Shown one piece after another: positions 16,000-25,832 of a DNA stretch of 64,000 bases. The translations under genes were made by a program, and so were the position numbers. Numbering within the stretch: position 1 is the stretch's first letter; every line of letters starts with the position of its first letter. Under the pieces are notes generated by a model that saw only the letters and a list, made by a program, of their open reading frames with translations, had not been told where the DNA came from and did no database searches. The DNA comes from DATJLY01 sp035604195 (GTDB taxonomy: Bacteria > Pseudomonadota > Alphaproteobacteria > ATCC43930 > CGMCC-115725), in assembly GCA_035604195.1 (NCBI GenBank), contig DATNIY010000102.1:1-64000 (forward strand), in the 5' to 3' direction.

Positions 16000-16744
16000 T
16001 TGGCGGATTTCATCCTCGAGACCTACGGGTTGACCAAGGAGTTCCTTGGCTTCACCGCGGTCCGCGATGTCGATCTCAAGGTGCGGCGGGGCACGATTCA
16101 CGCCCTCATCGGCCCGAACGGCGCCGGCAAGACCACGGTCTTCAACCTGCTTACCAAATTCCTGGAGCCGACCTCCGGCCGGATCGTCTTCGGCGGCCGC
16201 GACATCACGCGGGAACGGCCGGCGCAGGTGGCGCGGCGCGGCATGATCCGCTCGTTTCAGATCTCCGCGGTGTTTCCCCATCTGACGGTGCGCGAGAATG
16301 TGCGCGTGGCGTTGCAGCGGCCGCTCGGCACCTCGTTTCATTTCTGGCGCTCCGAGCGCAGCCTCGCCGCGCTCGATGCGCGCGCCGATGCGCTCCTCGC
16401 CGATGTCGGGCTCGGCGACTGTCTCGAAGCGACGGCGACCGAGTTGCCCTATGGCCGCAAGCGCGCACTCGAGCTCGCCACCACGCTCGCGCTCGAGCCC
16501 GATCTCCTGCTGCTCGACGAGCCGACCTCCGGCCTCGGGCGTGAGGACATCGGCCGCATCTCCGGCTTGATTCGGCGCGCCGCGGCCAAACGCACCGTGC
16601 TCATGGTCGAGCACAATCTCTCCGTCGTGGCCGACTTGTCGGACATCATCACGGTGCTGACGCGCGGCCGGGTGGTGGCGCAGGGCAGCTACGCCGAGGT
16701 GTCGGAGAGCGCCGAGGTGCGCGAGGCCTATCTCGGGACCGGCC

Positions 16745-16752
<8 letters not shown>
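16000..16752 (+). CDS. livG: Branched-chain amino acid-type ABC transporter ATPase (LivG)
   Basis: A 250-residue ATPase of the HAAT family. Start is placed at TTG 16000, which has the SD GGCAGGGAG about 10 nt upstream. A longer TTG start at 15904 would add 32 unusual residues, and no ATG is available. Walker A is GPNGAGKTTVF, the Q-loop SFQ, and Walker B LLLLDEPTSGLG. The signature loop is LPYGRKRALELA, the divergent form typical of LivG in place of LSGGQ. It overlaps livF by 8 bp and starts a five-gene operon complete for ATP-driven uptake of an amino acid or a related acid or amide. Confidence 0.9.
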
Positions 16753-17467
<715 letters not shown>

Positions 17468-17493
17468 CGAAGCGACGGAAAGGGAGGTCGGAA

Positions 17494-18705
17494 ATGGGCG
17501 GCAAGACATGGGTTGCGGCGGTAGCGCTGCTCGGCGCGATGGCGGGGCCGGCGGCGGCGCAGATATCGGGCGACGTGGTCAAGATCGGCGTGCTTAGCGA
17601 CATGTCGTCGCTCTACGCCGACCTCGCCGGGCCCGGCTCGGTATGGGCGGCGCAGATGGCGGTCAAGGATTTCGGCGGCAAGGTCGCGGGCAAGCCGGTC
17701 GAGGTCATCTCCGGCGATCATCTCAACAAGCCCGATGTCGGCTCGAGCATCGCGCGGCAATGGTTCGACGACAACGGCGTCGACGCCATCGTCGATGTGC
17801 CGACCTCTTCGGTCGCGCTCGCCGTGCAGAACGTCGCCAAGGAGCGCGGCAAGGTCTTCCTGATGTCGGGCCCGGCGTCCTCGGATCTCACCGGCAAGGC
17901 GTGCTCGCCGACGGGCGTCCACTGGACCTATGATACCTACGCGCTCGCACACGGCACCGGCGGCGCGCTGGTGAAGCAGGGCGGCGACACCTGGTTCTTC
18001 ATTACCGCCGACTATGCCTTCGGCCATGCGCTCGAGCACGATACCACGGCAGTCGTCCTGGCGGCCGGCGGCAAGGTGTTGGGCAGCGTCAACGTCCCGC
18101 TGAACACCGCCGACTTCTCCTCCTATCTGCTGCAGGCGCAGCAATCGAAGGCGAAGGTCATCGGCCTCGCCAATGCCGGCGGCGACACCGACAACTCGAT
18201 TAAGCAGGCCGGCGAGTTCGGCATCGTCGCGGCTGGGCAGCGGCTCGCCGGGCTTCTGGTCTTCGTCACCGACGTCAACAGCCTCGGGCTCAAGGCGGCG
18301 CAGGGCCTGGTGCTCACCGAGTCCTTCTATTGGGACCAGGACGATGCGACGCGGGCCTGGTCGAAGCGCTTCATCGACCAGTTTCATCGGCCGCCGAGCA
18401 TGGTCCAGGCCGGCGTCTACGGCGCGGTGACGCATTATCTAAAGGCGATCGAGGCCGCCAAGACCGACGACGGCGCCAAGGTCGTCGCCGAGATGCGCGC
18501 GCTGCCGATCAACGACTTCATGACCAAGAACGGCAAGCTGCGCGAGGACGGCCGCGTCATGCGCGACATGTACCTCTTCGAAGTTAAGACGCCTGCGGAA
18601 TCAAAATACCAGTTCGACTATTACAAGCAGCTCGCGACGATACCGGCGGATCAGGCGTTTCGGCCGTTGAGCGAGAGCGAGTGCCCGCTGGTGAAGAAAG
18701 GCTAG
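17494..18705 (+). CDS. Periplasmic amino-acid/amide-type binding protein (LivJ/UrtA-like)
   Basis: A 403-residue type I periplasmic binding protein (Peripla_BP_6). Start at 17494 has the SD GGGAGGT; a signal peptide of about 23 residues ends AAAQISGD. The ligand fold begins VVKIGVLSDMSSLYADLAGPGSVWAAQMAV. Later FITADYAFGHALEHDTTAVV matches the family's inter-lobe region. It sits between the ATPases and permeases of the operon. The ligand is not predictable; members bind branched-chain amino acids, urea, amides and aromatic acids. The Rieske oxygenase beside the operon makes an aromatic or heterocyclic ligand a possibility. Confidence 0.9.
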   Translation: MGGKTWVAAVALLGAMAGPAAAQISGDVVKIGVLSDMSSLYADLAGPGSVWAAQMAVKDFGGKVAGKPVEVISGDHLNKPDVGSSIARQWFDDNGVDAIVDVPTSSVALAVQNVAKERGKVFLMSGPASSDLTGKACSPTGVHWTYDTYALAHGTGGALVKQGGDTWFFITADYAFGHALEHDTTAVVLAAGGKVLGSVNVPLNTADFSSYLLQAQQSKAKVIGLANAGGDTDNSIKQAGEFGIVAAGQRLAGLLVFVTDVNSLGLKAAQGLVLTESFYWDQDDATRAWSKRFIDQFHRPPSMVQAGVYGAVTHYLKAIEAAKTDDGAKVVAEMRALPINDFMTKNGKLREDGRVMRDMYLFEVKTPAESKYQFDYYKQLATIPADQAFRPLSESECPLVKKG

Positions 18706-18734
18706 CGGCTCCGCTCGCCCGTTGGTGAGGACCG

Positions 18735-19631
18735 ATGTCCGGCTGGCTGCACATCGCCTTTCCGCCCTTGCCGGCGCTGTTCGCGCAGCTCCTCATCGGC
18801 CTCATCAACGGCGCGTTCTACGCCATGCTCAGCCTCGGGCTGGCGGTGATCTTCGGTTTGCTCAACATCATCAACTTTACGCACGGCGCCCAGTACATGC
18901 TGGGCGCGTTCTGCGCCTATCTGGCGCTGAGCTATCTCGGCGTCGACTATTGGGGCGCGCTCATTCTCGCGCCCATCGTCATCGGCTTGATCGGCATCGC
19001 GATGGAGCGGCTGTTCCTCAGACACATCTATCGGCTCGATCATCTCTATGGCCTGCTGCTGACCTTCGGACTCGCCCTCATCATCGAAGGCCTGTTCCGG
19101 CAGCAATGGGGGTCTTCGGGCCTGCCCTATTCCATTCCCGAGATCCTGAGCGGCGGACAGAATCTCGGCTTCATGTTCCTGCCCAATTACCGCGGCTGGG
19201 TGATTGTCGCCTCGATGGTGATCTGCCTCGTCACCTGGCTCGTCATCGAGCGCACCAAGCTCGGGGCCTATCTCCGCGCCGCCACCGAAAATCCGACGCT
19301 GGTGCGGGCCTTCGGCGTCAACGTGCCGCGCATGATCACGCTGACCTACGGCTTCGGCGTCGGCCTCGCCGCCTTGGCCGGGGTGATGGCGGCGCCGATC
19401 TATCAGGTCAATCCGCTGATGGGCTCGAACATCATCATCACCGTCTTCGCCGTGGTGGTCATCGGCGGCATGGGCTCGATTCTGGGCTCTATCGTCAGCG
19501 GCTTCGTCTTGGGATTGGTCGAGGGCCTGACCAAGGTCTTCTATCCCGAGGCCTCCGCGACCGTGATCTTCGTCATCATGGCGATCGTGCTGCTGGTGAA
19601 GCCGGCCGGGCTCTTCGGAAGGGCGACCTGA
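18735..19631 (+). CDS. livH: Branched-chain amino acid-type ABC permease (LivH)
   Basis: A 298-residue inner-membrane permease with about eight hydrophobic segments. Characteristic blocks are LINGAFYAMLSLGLAVIFGLL, then NIINFTHGAQYMLGAF, the coupling region LGAYLRAATENPTLVRAFGVN and the closing VVIGGMGSILGSIVSGF. It follows the binding-protein gene by 29 bp and ends 1 bp before the GTG of livM. Confidence 0.92.
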   Translation: MSGWLHIAFPPLPALFAQLLIGLINGAFYAMLSLGLAVIFGLLNIINFTHGAQYMLGAFCAYLALSYLGVDYWGALILAPIVIGLIGIAMERLFLRHIYRLDHLYGLLLTFGLALIIEGLFRQQWGSSGLPYSIPEILSGGQNLGFMFLPNYRGWVIVASMVICLVTWLVIERTKLGAYLRAATENPTLVRAFGVNVPRMITLTYGFGVGLAALAGVMAAPIYQVNPLMGSNIIITVFAVVVIGGMGSILGSIVSGFVLGLVEGLTKVFYPEASATVIFVIMAIVLLVKPAGLFGRAT

Positions 19632-19632
19632 C

Positions 19633-20640
19633 GTGCAGCACGACTCCGTCATCGCAACCGCCGGCGAGGCGCGGGAAGGCACGGCCGCGCGCCTCGTTGC
19701 GGCGGCGCTGATCCTCGCGGCGGTCGCGGCGCCGTTCTTTTTCTATCCCGTCTTCGTGATGAAGGCGCTGTGCTTCGCACTCTTCGCCTGCGCCTTCAAT
19801 CTGCTGATCGGCTATGCCGGCCTCGTCTCCTTCGGGCACGCCGCGTTCTTCGGCAGCGCCGGCTACATCACCGCCTATACCGTCAAGGTCTGGGGCCTTT
19901 CGCCGATCGCCGGCATTCTCGCGGGCACCGCGGTCGCCACGGTGATGGGCGCGGTCTTCGGCTGGCTCGCGATCCGCCGCCTCGGCATCTATTTCGCCAT
20001 GGTGACGCTCGCGCTGGCGCAGATGATATATTTCTTCTGCGTCGAGGCGAAGTTCACCGGCGGCGAGGACGGGATCCAGGCGGTGCCGCGCGGCACGCTG
20101 TTCGGGCTCATCGATCTCAACCAGCCCTTTGCCATGTATTATTTCGTGCTGGCGATCTTTCTCATCGGCTTCGCCATCATCTACCGCGCCATCCATTCGC
20201 CCTTCGGCCAAGTGCTGAAGGCGATCCGCGAGAACGAGCCGCGCGCGGTCTCATTGGGCTATCGCACCGAGCATTACAAGCTCGTGGCCTTCATCCTGTC
20301 GGCCGGGCTCGCGGGAATGGCGGGCGGGACGAAGTCGCTGGTCTTCCAGCTCGCCTCGCTCACCGACGTCGACTTCGCGACATCGGGCGACGTGTTGCTG
20401 ATGACGCTCATCGGCGGGCTCGGCACCGTCCTGGGGCCGGTGGTCGGCGCCTTCATCTCCGTCACCATGGAGAATTACCTGGCGCAGTTCGGCTCCTGGG
20501 TGACGGTGATCCAGGGCGTCATCTTCGTCGTCTGCGTCCTGACCTTCCGCCGCGGCGTCATCGGCGAGATCGCTTACCACTTGCGCCGCCGTCGCCTCAT
20601 CAGCTCCGCCAGCGCAACACGCGATCCCTTACCGGGTTGA
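19633..20640 (+). CDS. livM: Branched-chain amino acid-type ABC permease (LivM)
   Basis: A 335-residue inner-membrane permease with about nine to ten spans. Start is GTG 19633, one base after livH. Family blocks are ALFACAFNLLIGYAGLVSFG followed by HAAFFG, the coupling helix LKAIRENEPRAVSLGY, and LMTLIGGLGTVLGPVVGAF. The last 41 bp overlap the 3' end of the Rieske oxygenase gene on the other strand, leaving no room for a terminator between the two. Confidence 0.92.
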   Translation: MQHDSVIATAGEAREGTAARLVAAALILAAVAAPFFFYPVFVMKALCFALFACAFNLLIGYAGLVSFGHAAFFGSAGYITAYTVKVWGLSPIAGILAGTAVATVMGAVFGWLAIRRLGIYFAMVTLALAQMIYFFCVEAKFTGGEDGIQAVPRGTLFGLIDLNQPFAMYYFVLAIFLIGFAIIYRAIHSPFGQVLKAIRENEPRAVSLGYRTEHYKLVAFILSAGLAGMAGGTKSLVFQLASLTDVDFATSGDVLLMTLIGGLGTVLGPVVGAFISVTMENYLAQFGSWVTVIQGVIFVVCVLTFRRGVIGEIAYHLRRRRLISSASATRDPLPG

Positions 20641-21691
20641 CGAAGGGGCGGCCTTCGCTCTGCGCCCGGGCGTATTCGTTCTTGAGCCGGTAGTACCATT
20701 TGGCCTGTTGGTCGGCGTCGCTCACCAGCATGAGCGGCGGCGACCAGCGCAAGCCTTCCTGCTGCTTCGCAATGATGGCGCGGTCCTGGTTCAGGAAGGC
20801 GCGCACGTAAGGCCGGAGCAGCGGCTTCATCAGGCTGAGCCAGGGCAGGTCCCAATAGATGGCGTGGTGGACCTCGCTCGCGGTCGCGTCCACGGGCGTC
20901 ACCGCGGTGAGATTGACGACGCGATGCCGGCCGATGCGGATGTCCTCGATGCGCACGCCCGGCAGGCGAAAGGTGATCTCGGTTTCGGGCGCGCCGCCGA
21001 GCAGGCGATAGGCCCGCGCGTTGCTCGACGGGCGATGCCGCAGCATGGTGAAGCCCCAGGGGCTGGCGGCGAAGGCCTTGCTCTTTTCGTGGATCGAGCC
21101 GCGCGGGCGCCACCACCAGGCGCGGTGGACGAAGGGGCCATGCGCCGGGTCCATCAACCCGATCACAGCGTGATCGACCGCGCAGGGCATCCGCACGCTC
21201 TCGACCAAATCGGGCCGGCGGCCGTCGAGCTCGGGCAGCACCGGCACGGGCGGCGCGGCCTCCGGCGCCGTGCCGAAGAACACCCAGACATTGCCCTGGA
21301 CCTCGCACGCCGGATAGCTCTGGACCCGGATGCGTCCGACGTCGAACTCCTGACCGGGGCCGAGCGCGGGGATCGCAGTGCAGCGCCCGGCGGTGTCGAA
21401 GCGCCAGCCATGGTAACAGCATTCGATCGCATTGCCGTCGAAGCTGCCGCGGCTTAGAGGGATGGCCCGATGCGGGCAGATGTCGCGCAGGGCGAAGACG
21501 CCGCCCTCGGCGGCGCGCCCGAGGAGCACGGGCTCGCCGAGCAGCGTCTTGGCGAGCATCCGGCCGGGCGCCAGGCGCCGTCCGGGCAGGGCGTAATACC
21601 ACATCTCGCGCAATGGCGCGGCGCTGTTCGCTTCCAATTCCCCTCGCTCTTCCGCCGACACGCGCAAGCTTAGCGGTCCGCCTTGACGCAC
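20600..21691 (-). CDS. Rieske non-heme iron oxygenase, alpha subunit type
   Basis: A 363-residue oxygenase. The N-terminal Rieske [2Fe-2S] domain has ligands in CPHRAIPLS and CCYHGWRF (residues about 72-95). The catalytic domain has the mononuclear-iron facial triad region GLMDPAHGPFVHRAWWW, where the bridging Asp and two His are visible. It resembles the vanillate O-demethylase / phthalate-type class rather than ring-dihydroxylating dioxygenases with a beta subunit, since none is adjacent. No ferredoxin or reductase gene is nearby, so electron partners are elsewhere. Start is a GTG at 21691 without a clear SD; GTG 21661 or ATG 21604 are alternatives, all before the Rieske site. Confidence 0.87.
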   Translation of the reverse strand: MRQGGPLSLRVSAEERGELEANSAAPLREMWYYALPGRRLAPGRMLAKTLLGEPVLLGRAAEGGVFALRDICPHRAIPLSRGSFDGNAIECCYHGWRFDTAGRCTAIPALGPGQEFDVGRIRVQSYPACEVQGNVWVFFGTAPEAAPPVPVLPELDGRRPDLVESVRMPCAVDHAVIGLMDPAHGPFVHRAWWWRPRGSIHEKSKAFAASPWGFTMLRHRPSSNARAYRLLGGAPETEITFRLPGVRIEDIRIGRHRVVNLTAVTPVDATASEVHHAIYWDLPWLSLMKPLLRPYVRAFLNQDRAIIAKQQEGLRWSPPLMLVSDADQQAKWYYRLKNEYARAQSEGRPFVNPVRDRVLRWRS

Positions 21692-21875
21692 GGAAGGTTG
21701 CCGTCCCCGGCTGCCGCCGCCTTCGCTAATGCGAACGGATGCTCCCCATCAACCTTCGCTTCATCCGGAAGAGCTAGGATTTTCTTGCCCATTGTGACAT
21801 CGCAGGCTAACGTGCGCCGCACAATTCGGGGGGAGATCTCGGGCGATACGGGTTCCTTTGGTTGCGAGGTGGTTA

Positions 21876-22322
21876 ATGCACGACGTTCGAGATCTACAGA
21901 TCCAGCGCGCGGGCTATGCGCTCGAGGATTTGGCGGTCGGCATGACCGCGGCCTATCGCCACACCCTCACGGATCGCGACATCCACGCCTTCGCGGACTT
22001 GACAGGCGACCATAACCCCTTGCATCTCAACGAAGACTTCGCCCGGCAGACGCGCTTCAAGGGGCGCATCGCGCATGGCATGCTGTCGGCGAGCTTCTTT
22101 TCGACCGTGCTGGCGATCCTGCCCGGCCCCGGCACCATCTATTTGGGCCAGACTTTGGCCTTCAAGGCGCCGGTGCGCATCGGCGACACGGTCGAGGCGC
22201 GGGCGACGATCATGGACATTCTCCCGGAGAAGGCGCGGGTCCGGCTCAAGACGGTTTGTACCGTGGGCGAGACGGTGGTGATCGACGGCGAGGCAACCGC
22301 CATCGTGCCGCGGCGCGGCTGA
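21876..22322 (+). CDS. MaoC-family hydratase
   Basis: A 148-residue single hot-dog protein of the MaoC / (R)-specific enoyl-CoA hydratase family. The catalytic motif is in DLTGDHNPLHLNEDFARQTRF (Asp and His of the hydratase 2 motif DxNPxHxD, with Asn before Pro and Glu replacing the last Asp). The following GRIAHGMLSASFFSTVL is also typical. It may hydrate trans-2-enoyl-CoA to (R)-3-hydroxyacyl-CoA, for polyester or fatty-acid metabolism. ATG 21876 follows GAGG by about 5 nt. It is monocistronic, with a terminator palindrome downstream. The 184-bp upstream stretch holds no other gene. Confidence 0.88.
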   Translation: MHDVRDLQIQRAGYALEDLAVGMTAAYRHTLTDRDIHAFADLTGDHNPLHLNEDFARQTRFKGRIAHGMLSASFFSTVLAILPGPGTIYLGQTLAFKAPVRIGDTVEARATIMDILPEKARVRLKTVCTVGETVVIDGEATAIVPRRG

Positions 22323-22364
22323 GCCGGACCGCGGCTTAGCCGGACCGCGGCTTAGCCGCGGTCC
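22323..22364 (+). terminator. 16-bp tandem repeat ending in a perfect terminator-like palindrome
   Basis: GCCGGACCGCGGCTTA occurs twice head to tail (22323-22338 and 22339-22354). The second copy forms a perfect palindrome with what follows: GGACCGCGGC (22342-22351), TTA loop, GCCGCGGTCC (22355-22364), then CTTCTA. It begins right after the maoC stop and probably terminates it. Duplication of the 5' arm gives two alternative hairpins. Confidence 0.65.
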
Positions 22365-22430
22365 CTTCTATCCACCGACCAGCCGGCGCATTATCTTGCC
22401 GCCCGTTACTCGGGAGGGGCCGCGCCGGCC

Positions 22431-23384
22431 ATGCGTATTTTCCGCCATGCCAGGGCGGTCGGGGACGACCGCGGCGCCGTCGTGGCGATCGGCAATTTCG
22501 ATGGCGTGCATCTCGGCCATCAGCGGGTGATCGGCGAGGCCGGCGCCGCGGCGCGGGCAGCGGCAAGGCGTTTCGCCGTCCTGACCTTCGAGCCGCATCC
22601 CCGCAGCGTCTTTCTGCCGGCCGCCCCGCCCTTCCGCCTGACTCCCTTTCGCAGCAAGGCGCGGCGCGTCGCCGAGCTTGGCGTCGAAATGCTCGTCGCG
22701 CTGCGCTTCGATCTCGGCTTCGCCCGCAAGAGCCCGGATGATTTCATCCGCGAGGTTCTGCTCGACGGCTTGGGCGTATGCGAGGTGGTGATCGGCTACG
22801 ATTTCGTCTTCGGCAATCGCCGGAGCGGGACGGCGGCGGTGCTGGCCGAGCGCGGCGCCGCTTTGGGCTTCGGCGTGCGCACCGTCGTGCCGGTTGCGAG
22901 CCCGGCCGGGCCGGTCTATTCCTCGACGCGGATCCGCGAGCATCTCGTAGGTGGGCGCGTGCGCGAGGCGGCGGCGCTGTTGGGCCGCGCCTGGGAGATC
23001 GAGGGGCACGTCCAGCAGGGCGACCGGCTCGGCCACAAGCTGGGCTTTCCCACCGCCAATCTCGGCCTCGCCGATTACCTGCGGCCGGCGTCGGGGGTTT
23101 ACGCGGTGCGCGCCGGCCTCGGCGAGGGGGAGGGTGTGCGCTGGCTCGGCGGCGCCGCCAATCTCGGCTGGCGGCCCACCGTCGGCGGCCGCGATCTGCG
23201 GCTCGAAGTGCATCTTTTCGATTTCGATGGCGACATCTATGGCCGCCATCTGCGCGTCGCCTTCATCGAGCATCTGCGGCCGGAGCAGCGTTTTTCGGGA
23301 CTGGATGCGCTCAAGGCGCAGATCGCCGAGGATTGCCGGCGCGCGCGGAAGGTGCTGGCGGCGTCGGCCGCGCAAGCCGGTTGA
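22431..23384 (+). CDS. ribF: Bifunctional riboflavin kinase / FAD synthetase
   Basis: A 317-residue enzyme turning riboflavin into FMN and then FAD. The N-terminal nucleotidyltransferase domain (residues 1 to about 175) has VVAIGNFDGVHLGHQRVIG and VYSSTRIREHLVGG. The C-terminal kinase domain has GHVQQGDRLGHKLGFPTANL (Mg/ATP site) and WLGGAANLGWRPTVGG. Length matches the family. It is followed by a cobalamin riboswitch, so it is not itself under that control. In many alphaproteobacteria ribF precedes ileS, and here the cobalt-uptake unit lies between them. Confidence 0.96.
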   Translation: MRIFRHARAVGDDRGAVVAIGNFDGVHLGHQRVIGEAGAAARAAARRFAVLTFEPHPRSVFLPAAPPFRLTPFRSKARRVAELGVEMLVALRFDLGFARKSPDDFIREVLLDGLGVCEVVIGYDFVFGNRRSGTAAVLAERGAALGFGVRTVVPVASPAGPVYSSTRIREHLVGGRVREAAALLGRAWEIEGHVQQGDRLGHKLGFPTANLGLADYLRPASGVYAVRAGLGEGEGVRWLGGAANLGWRPTVGGRDLRLEVHLFDFDGDIYGRHLRVAFIEHLRPEQRFSGLDALKAQIAEDCRRARKVLAASAAQAG

Positions 23385-23413
23385 TCCGGGCGCCGGTCGC
23401 CGCCTATGATCGC

Positions 23414-23584
23414 GGCGATGGTTCCCCTCTAGGGATCAAAAGGGAACGCGGTGCGGATCTCCGATCCCAAGCCGCGGCTGCCCCCGCAACTGTAAGCGGC
23501 GAGCCGAGCGCCCGAGTGCCACTGGCGAAAGCCGGGAAGGCGACGCAAGGCCAAGACCCGCGAGCCAGGAGACCTGCCATCGCC
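23414..23584 (+). ncRNA. Cobalamin (AdoCbl-type) riboswitch
   Basis: All main landmarks are present in order. The P1 arms GGCGATGG (23414-23421) and CCATCGCC (23577-23584) are perfectly complementary. Then come AGGGAACGCGGTGCGG (23441-23456), the GCGGCTGCCCCCGCAAC block with TGTAAGCGG (23474-23499), CGAGTGCCACTGGCGAA, GCCGGGAAGGCG, and the B12 box AGCCAGGAGACCTGCCA (23563-23579). About 130 nt of expression platform with GC-rich hairpins (GGCGCTCGCGCGCC near 23634) leads to the receptor ATG. It likely shuts off the receptor and NiCoT genes when cobalamin is plentiful. The 328-bp space between ribF and the receptor is taken up by this element. Confidence 0.95.
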
Positions 23585-23713
23585 GTGGTCACGCGCGGGC
23601 GCATCGAGCGGGGTGTCTCGGTGGGGAATCGGTCCGGCGCTCGCGCGCCCCGATGAAACCGGTTCCTTCGTTCGCGGTGACGGGCAGCAGGCCCATCCGC
23701 GTTCGGGGGGAAC

Positions 23714-25813
23714 ATGGATTTCGGAGAAACTTGCGGCAAGCCGGCGTGGCGCGCGCCGGTGGCGCTGGCGCTGGTGCTTGGACTGACGCGCGCCGCCGCG
23801 GCGCAAATCCTAGACGAAGTAGTCGTTACCGGTTCGGCGATCGGCGCCGCCGATACCGCGACGCAAGGCGCGGTGGGCGCGCCGCAGCTCGAGGAATTTC
23901 CCACCTATCGCGCGGGCGAACTGCTCGAGACGGTGCCCGGCCTGATCGTCACCCAGCACAGCGCCGAGGGCAAGGCGAACCAGTATTTCATGCGCGGCTT
24001 CAATCTCGATCACGGCACCGACATCGACATTACGCTCGGCGACATGCCGGTCAATCTGCGCACCAACGCGCACGCGCAGGGCTATTCCGACCTCAATTTC
24101 ATGATTCCCGAGCTGGTGAGCGGGCTGCGCTACAGCAAGGGACCCTATTTCGCCGATCAAGGCGATTTCGCCACCGCCGGCGCGGTGAGCATCGAATATG
24201 TCGATACCCTCCCGCATGACCTCGCCTCCATGAGCGCCGGCACGCTCGGCGATTACCGCGGCTTCACTGCGATGGCGCGACCCTGGGCCGCCGGCAATCT
24301 CCTGTTGGCCGCGGAATACGACCATGTCGATGGGCCGTGGGCCATTCCCGACAATTTCAACAAGGGAAATCTGCTCCTGCGCTACAGTCGGGGCACGCGG
24401 GAGAACGGCTTCTCCGTCACCGGCATGTTCATGGACGATGCCTGGCACGCCACCAACCAGATTCCCGAGCGCGCCGTCAGCGCGGGCCTGATCGGCGTCT
24501 CCGGCACGATCGACCCGAGCGACGGGGGCAGCTCGGAGCGCTACAGCCTGTCGGCGAAATATGTCGATACCGACGCGGCGGGGCAGTTCAAGGCGAACGC
24601 GTATTTCATCGGCTCCGCCCTCCAGCTCTTCAACGATTTCGATTTCTACGTGACCTTTCCGCCGCCGGTCGGCGACCAGTTCGAGCAGCAGGAGCGCCGT
24701 CACATCTATGGCGGAGACGTCAGCTACACGGTGCTCGATCAATTGATGGGACGCGAATCCGACACCACCGTCGGCGTTCAGACGCGCACCGACGTCGTCA
24801 ATCTCGGCCTCTTCGAGACCACCGGGCGTGTCGTGCATTTGACCGTGCGCGACGACAATGTCGTCGAGGCGAGCGGCGGCGTCTATGCCGAGAACCGGAC
24901 CCGATGGCTCGACAAATTCCGCACCGTCGCCGGGCTGCGCGAGGACGTCTTTTGGGGCGACGACCAAAGCACGCTCGCCGCCAATTCCGGCGTGGCGCGG
25001 ATGGGGATGTTCAGTCCCAAGCTGAACGCGATCCTTGGTCCCTGGGACAACACCGAGTTCTATTTCAGCGGCGGCGAAGGCTTTCACAGCAACGATTTGC
25101 GCGGCGCCGTATCGACCGTAAATGCGCTGCAGACCGAGCTTACCGGCAGCACCGTGAACCAGCCGCGGACGCCGCTTCTGACCAAGGCCTACGGCTACGA
25201 AGCGGGCATACGCTCGGCGATCGCGCCGCAGGTGGAGGTCTCGGCGGCGCTCTTCGAGCTCGACCTCGGCAGCGAGGCGACCTTCGATGGCGACGCAGCC
25301 GGCACCTCGGTGGGCCGGCCGAGCACCCGCCGGGGCATCGAGCTCACCGGCAGCTATACGCCTCTGCCCTGGCTGGTCTTGAGCGGCGATTTCGCCTTCA
25401 CCCGGGCGCGCTTCGCCGACACCGATACCGGCGCGGCCGATGTCGAGCCCGGGCATCCCGGCAGCTATATCCCGGAGGCGGCGAAGATCATCGCCTCGGC
25501 CGAAATTGCGGTGCAGAATCTCGGCGCCTGGGACGGGGGCTTGCGCTTCCGCTATTTCGGCCCGCGGCCGCTGCTCGAGGACGCCAGCGTCCGCTCCGGC
25601 CCGACCGCGCTCTTCGACGCGCGCATCGGGTACAGGATCAACGACCGGCTCAAGACCCAGTTCGATGTCTTCAACCTGTTCAATTCCCATGCGCATCAGA
25701 TCGACTATTGGTACCCTTCGCAGCTCGCGAACGAGACGAGCCCGGTCTATGACATCCATTTCAAGCCGGTCGAGCCGCTGTCCTTCCGCCTGACGGCCGC
25801 TTTGACCTTCTAG
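23714..25813 (+). CDS. TonB-dependent outer-membrane receptor under B12 riboswitch control
   Basis: A 699-residue outer-membrane receptor. The signal peptide spans residues 1-33, ending AAAAQ. A TonB-box-like segment DEVVVTG follows, then a plug domain (YRAGELLETVPGLIVTQH ... YFMRGFNLDHGTDI ... GPYFADQGDFATAG), and a C-terminal barrel ending in Phe (RLTAALTF). SD GGGGGGAA precedes the ATG. It follows a cobalamin riboswitch and is 19 bp upstream of a NiCoT permease. It might take up corrinoids like BtuB, or chelated cobalt. The linked metal permease and the lack of btuCDF nearby favour cobalt or nickel. Substrate assignment is inference; the receptor call is firm. Confidence 0.92.
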   Translation: MDFGETCGKPAWRAPVALALVLGLTRAAAAQILDEVVVTGSAIGAADTATQGAVGAPQLEEFPTYRAGELLETVPGLIVTQHSAEGKANQYFMRGFNLDHGTDIDITLGDMPVNLRTNAHAQGYSDLNFMIPELVSGLRYSKGPYFADQGDFATAGAVSIEYVDTLPHDLASMSAGTLGDYRGFTAMARPWAAGNLLLAAEYDHVDGPWAIPDNFNKGNLLLRYSRGTRENGFSVTGMFMDDAWHATNQIPERAVSAGLIGVSGTIDPSDGGSSERYSLSAKYVDTDAAGQFKANAYFIGSALQLFNDFDFYVTFPPPVGDQFEQQERRHIYGGDVSYTVLDQLMGRESDTTVGVQTRTDVVNLGLFETTGRVVHLTVRDDNVVEASGGVYAENRTRWLDKFRTVAGLREDVFWGDDQSTLAANSGVARMGMFSPKLNAILGPWDNTEFYFSGGEGFHSNDLRGAVSTVNALQTELTGSTVNQPRTPLLTKAYGYEAGIRSAIAPQVEVSAALFELDLGSEATFDGDAAGTSVGRPSTRRGIELTGSYTPLPWLVLSGDFAFTRARFADTDTGAADVEPGHPGSYIPEAAKIIASAEIAVQNLGAWDGGLRFRYFGPRPLLEDASVRSGPTALFDARIGYRINDRLKTQFDVFNLFNSHAHQIDYWYPSQLANETSPVYDIHFKPVEPLSFRLTAALTF

Positions 25814-25832
25814 GCTTGCTATAAAGCGGGAC

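Noticed and set aside
22323..22354. Two-copy repeat considered as a CRISPR fragment
   Set aside because: Copies are directly adjacent with no spacer, and it is part of a terminator palindrome.
23404..23904. Open frames of up to 166 codons on the minus strand through the riboswitch and receptor start
   Set aside because: They run antisense to a firm cobalamin riboswitch and a receptor signal peptide, and show no known protein pattern.
23714..25813. Naming the TonB receptor btuB
   Set aside because: A B12 riboswitch alone does not prove corrinoid transport; the linked NiCoT gene points to metal uptake instead.
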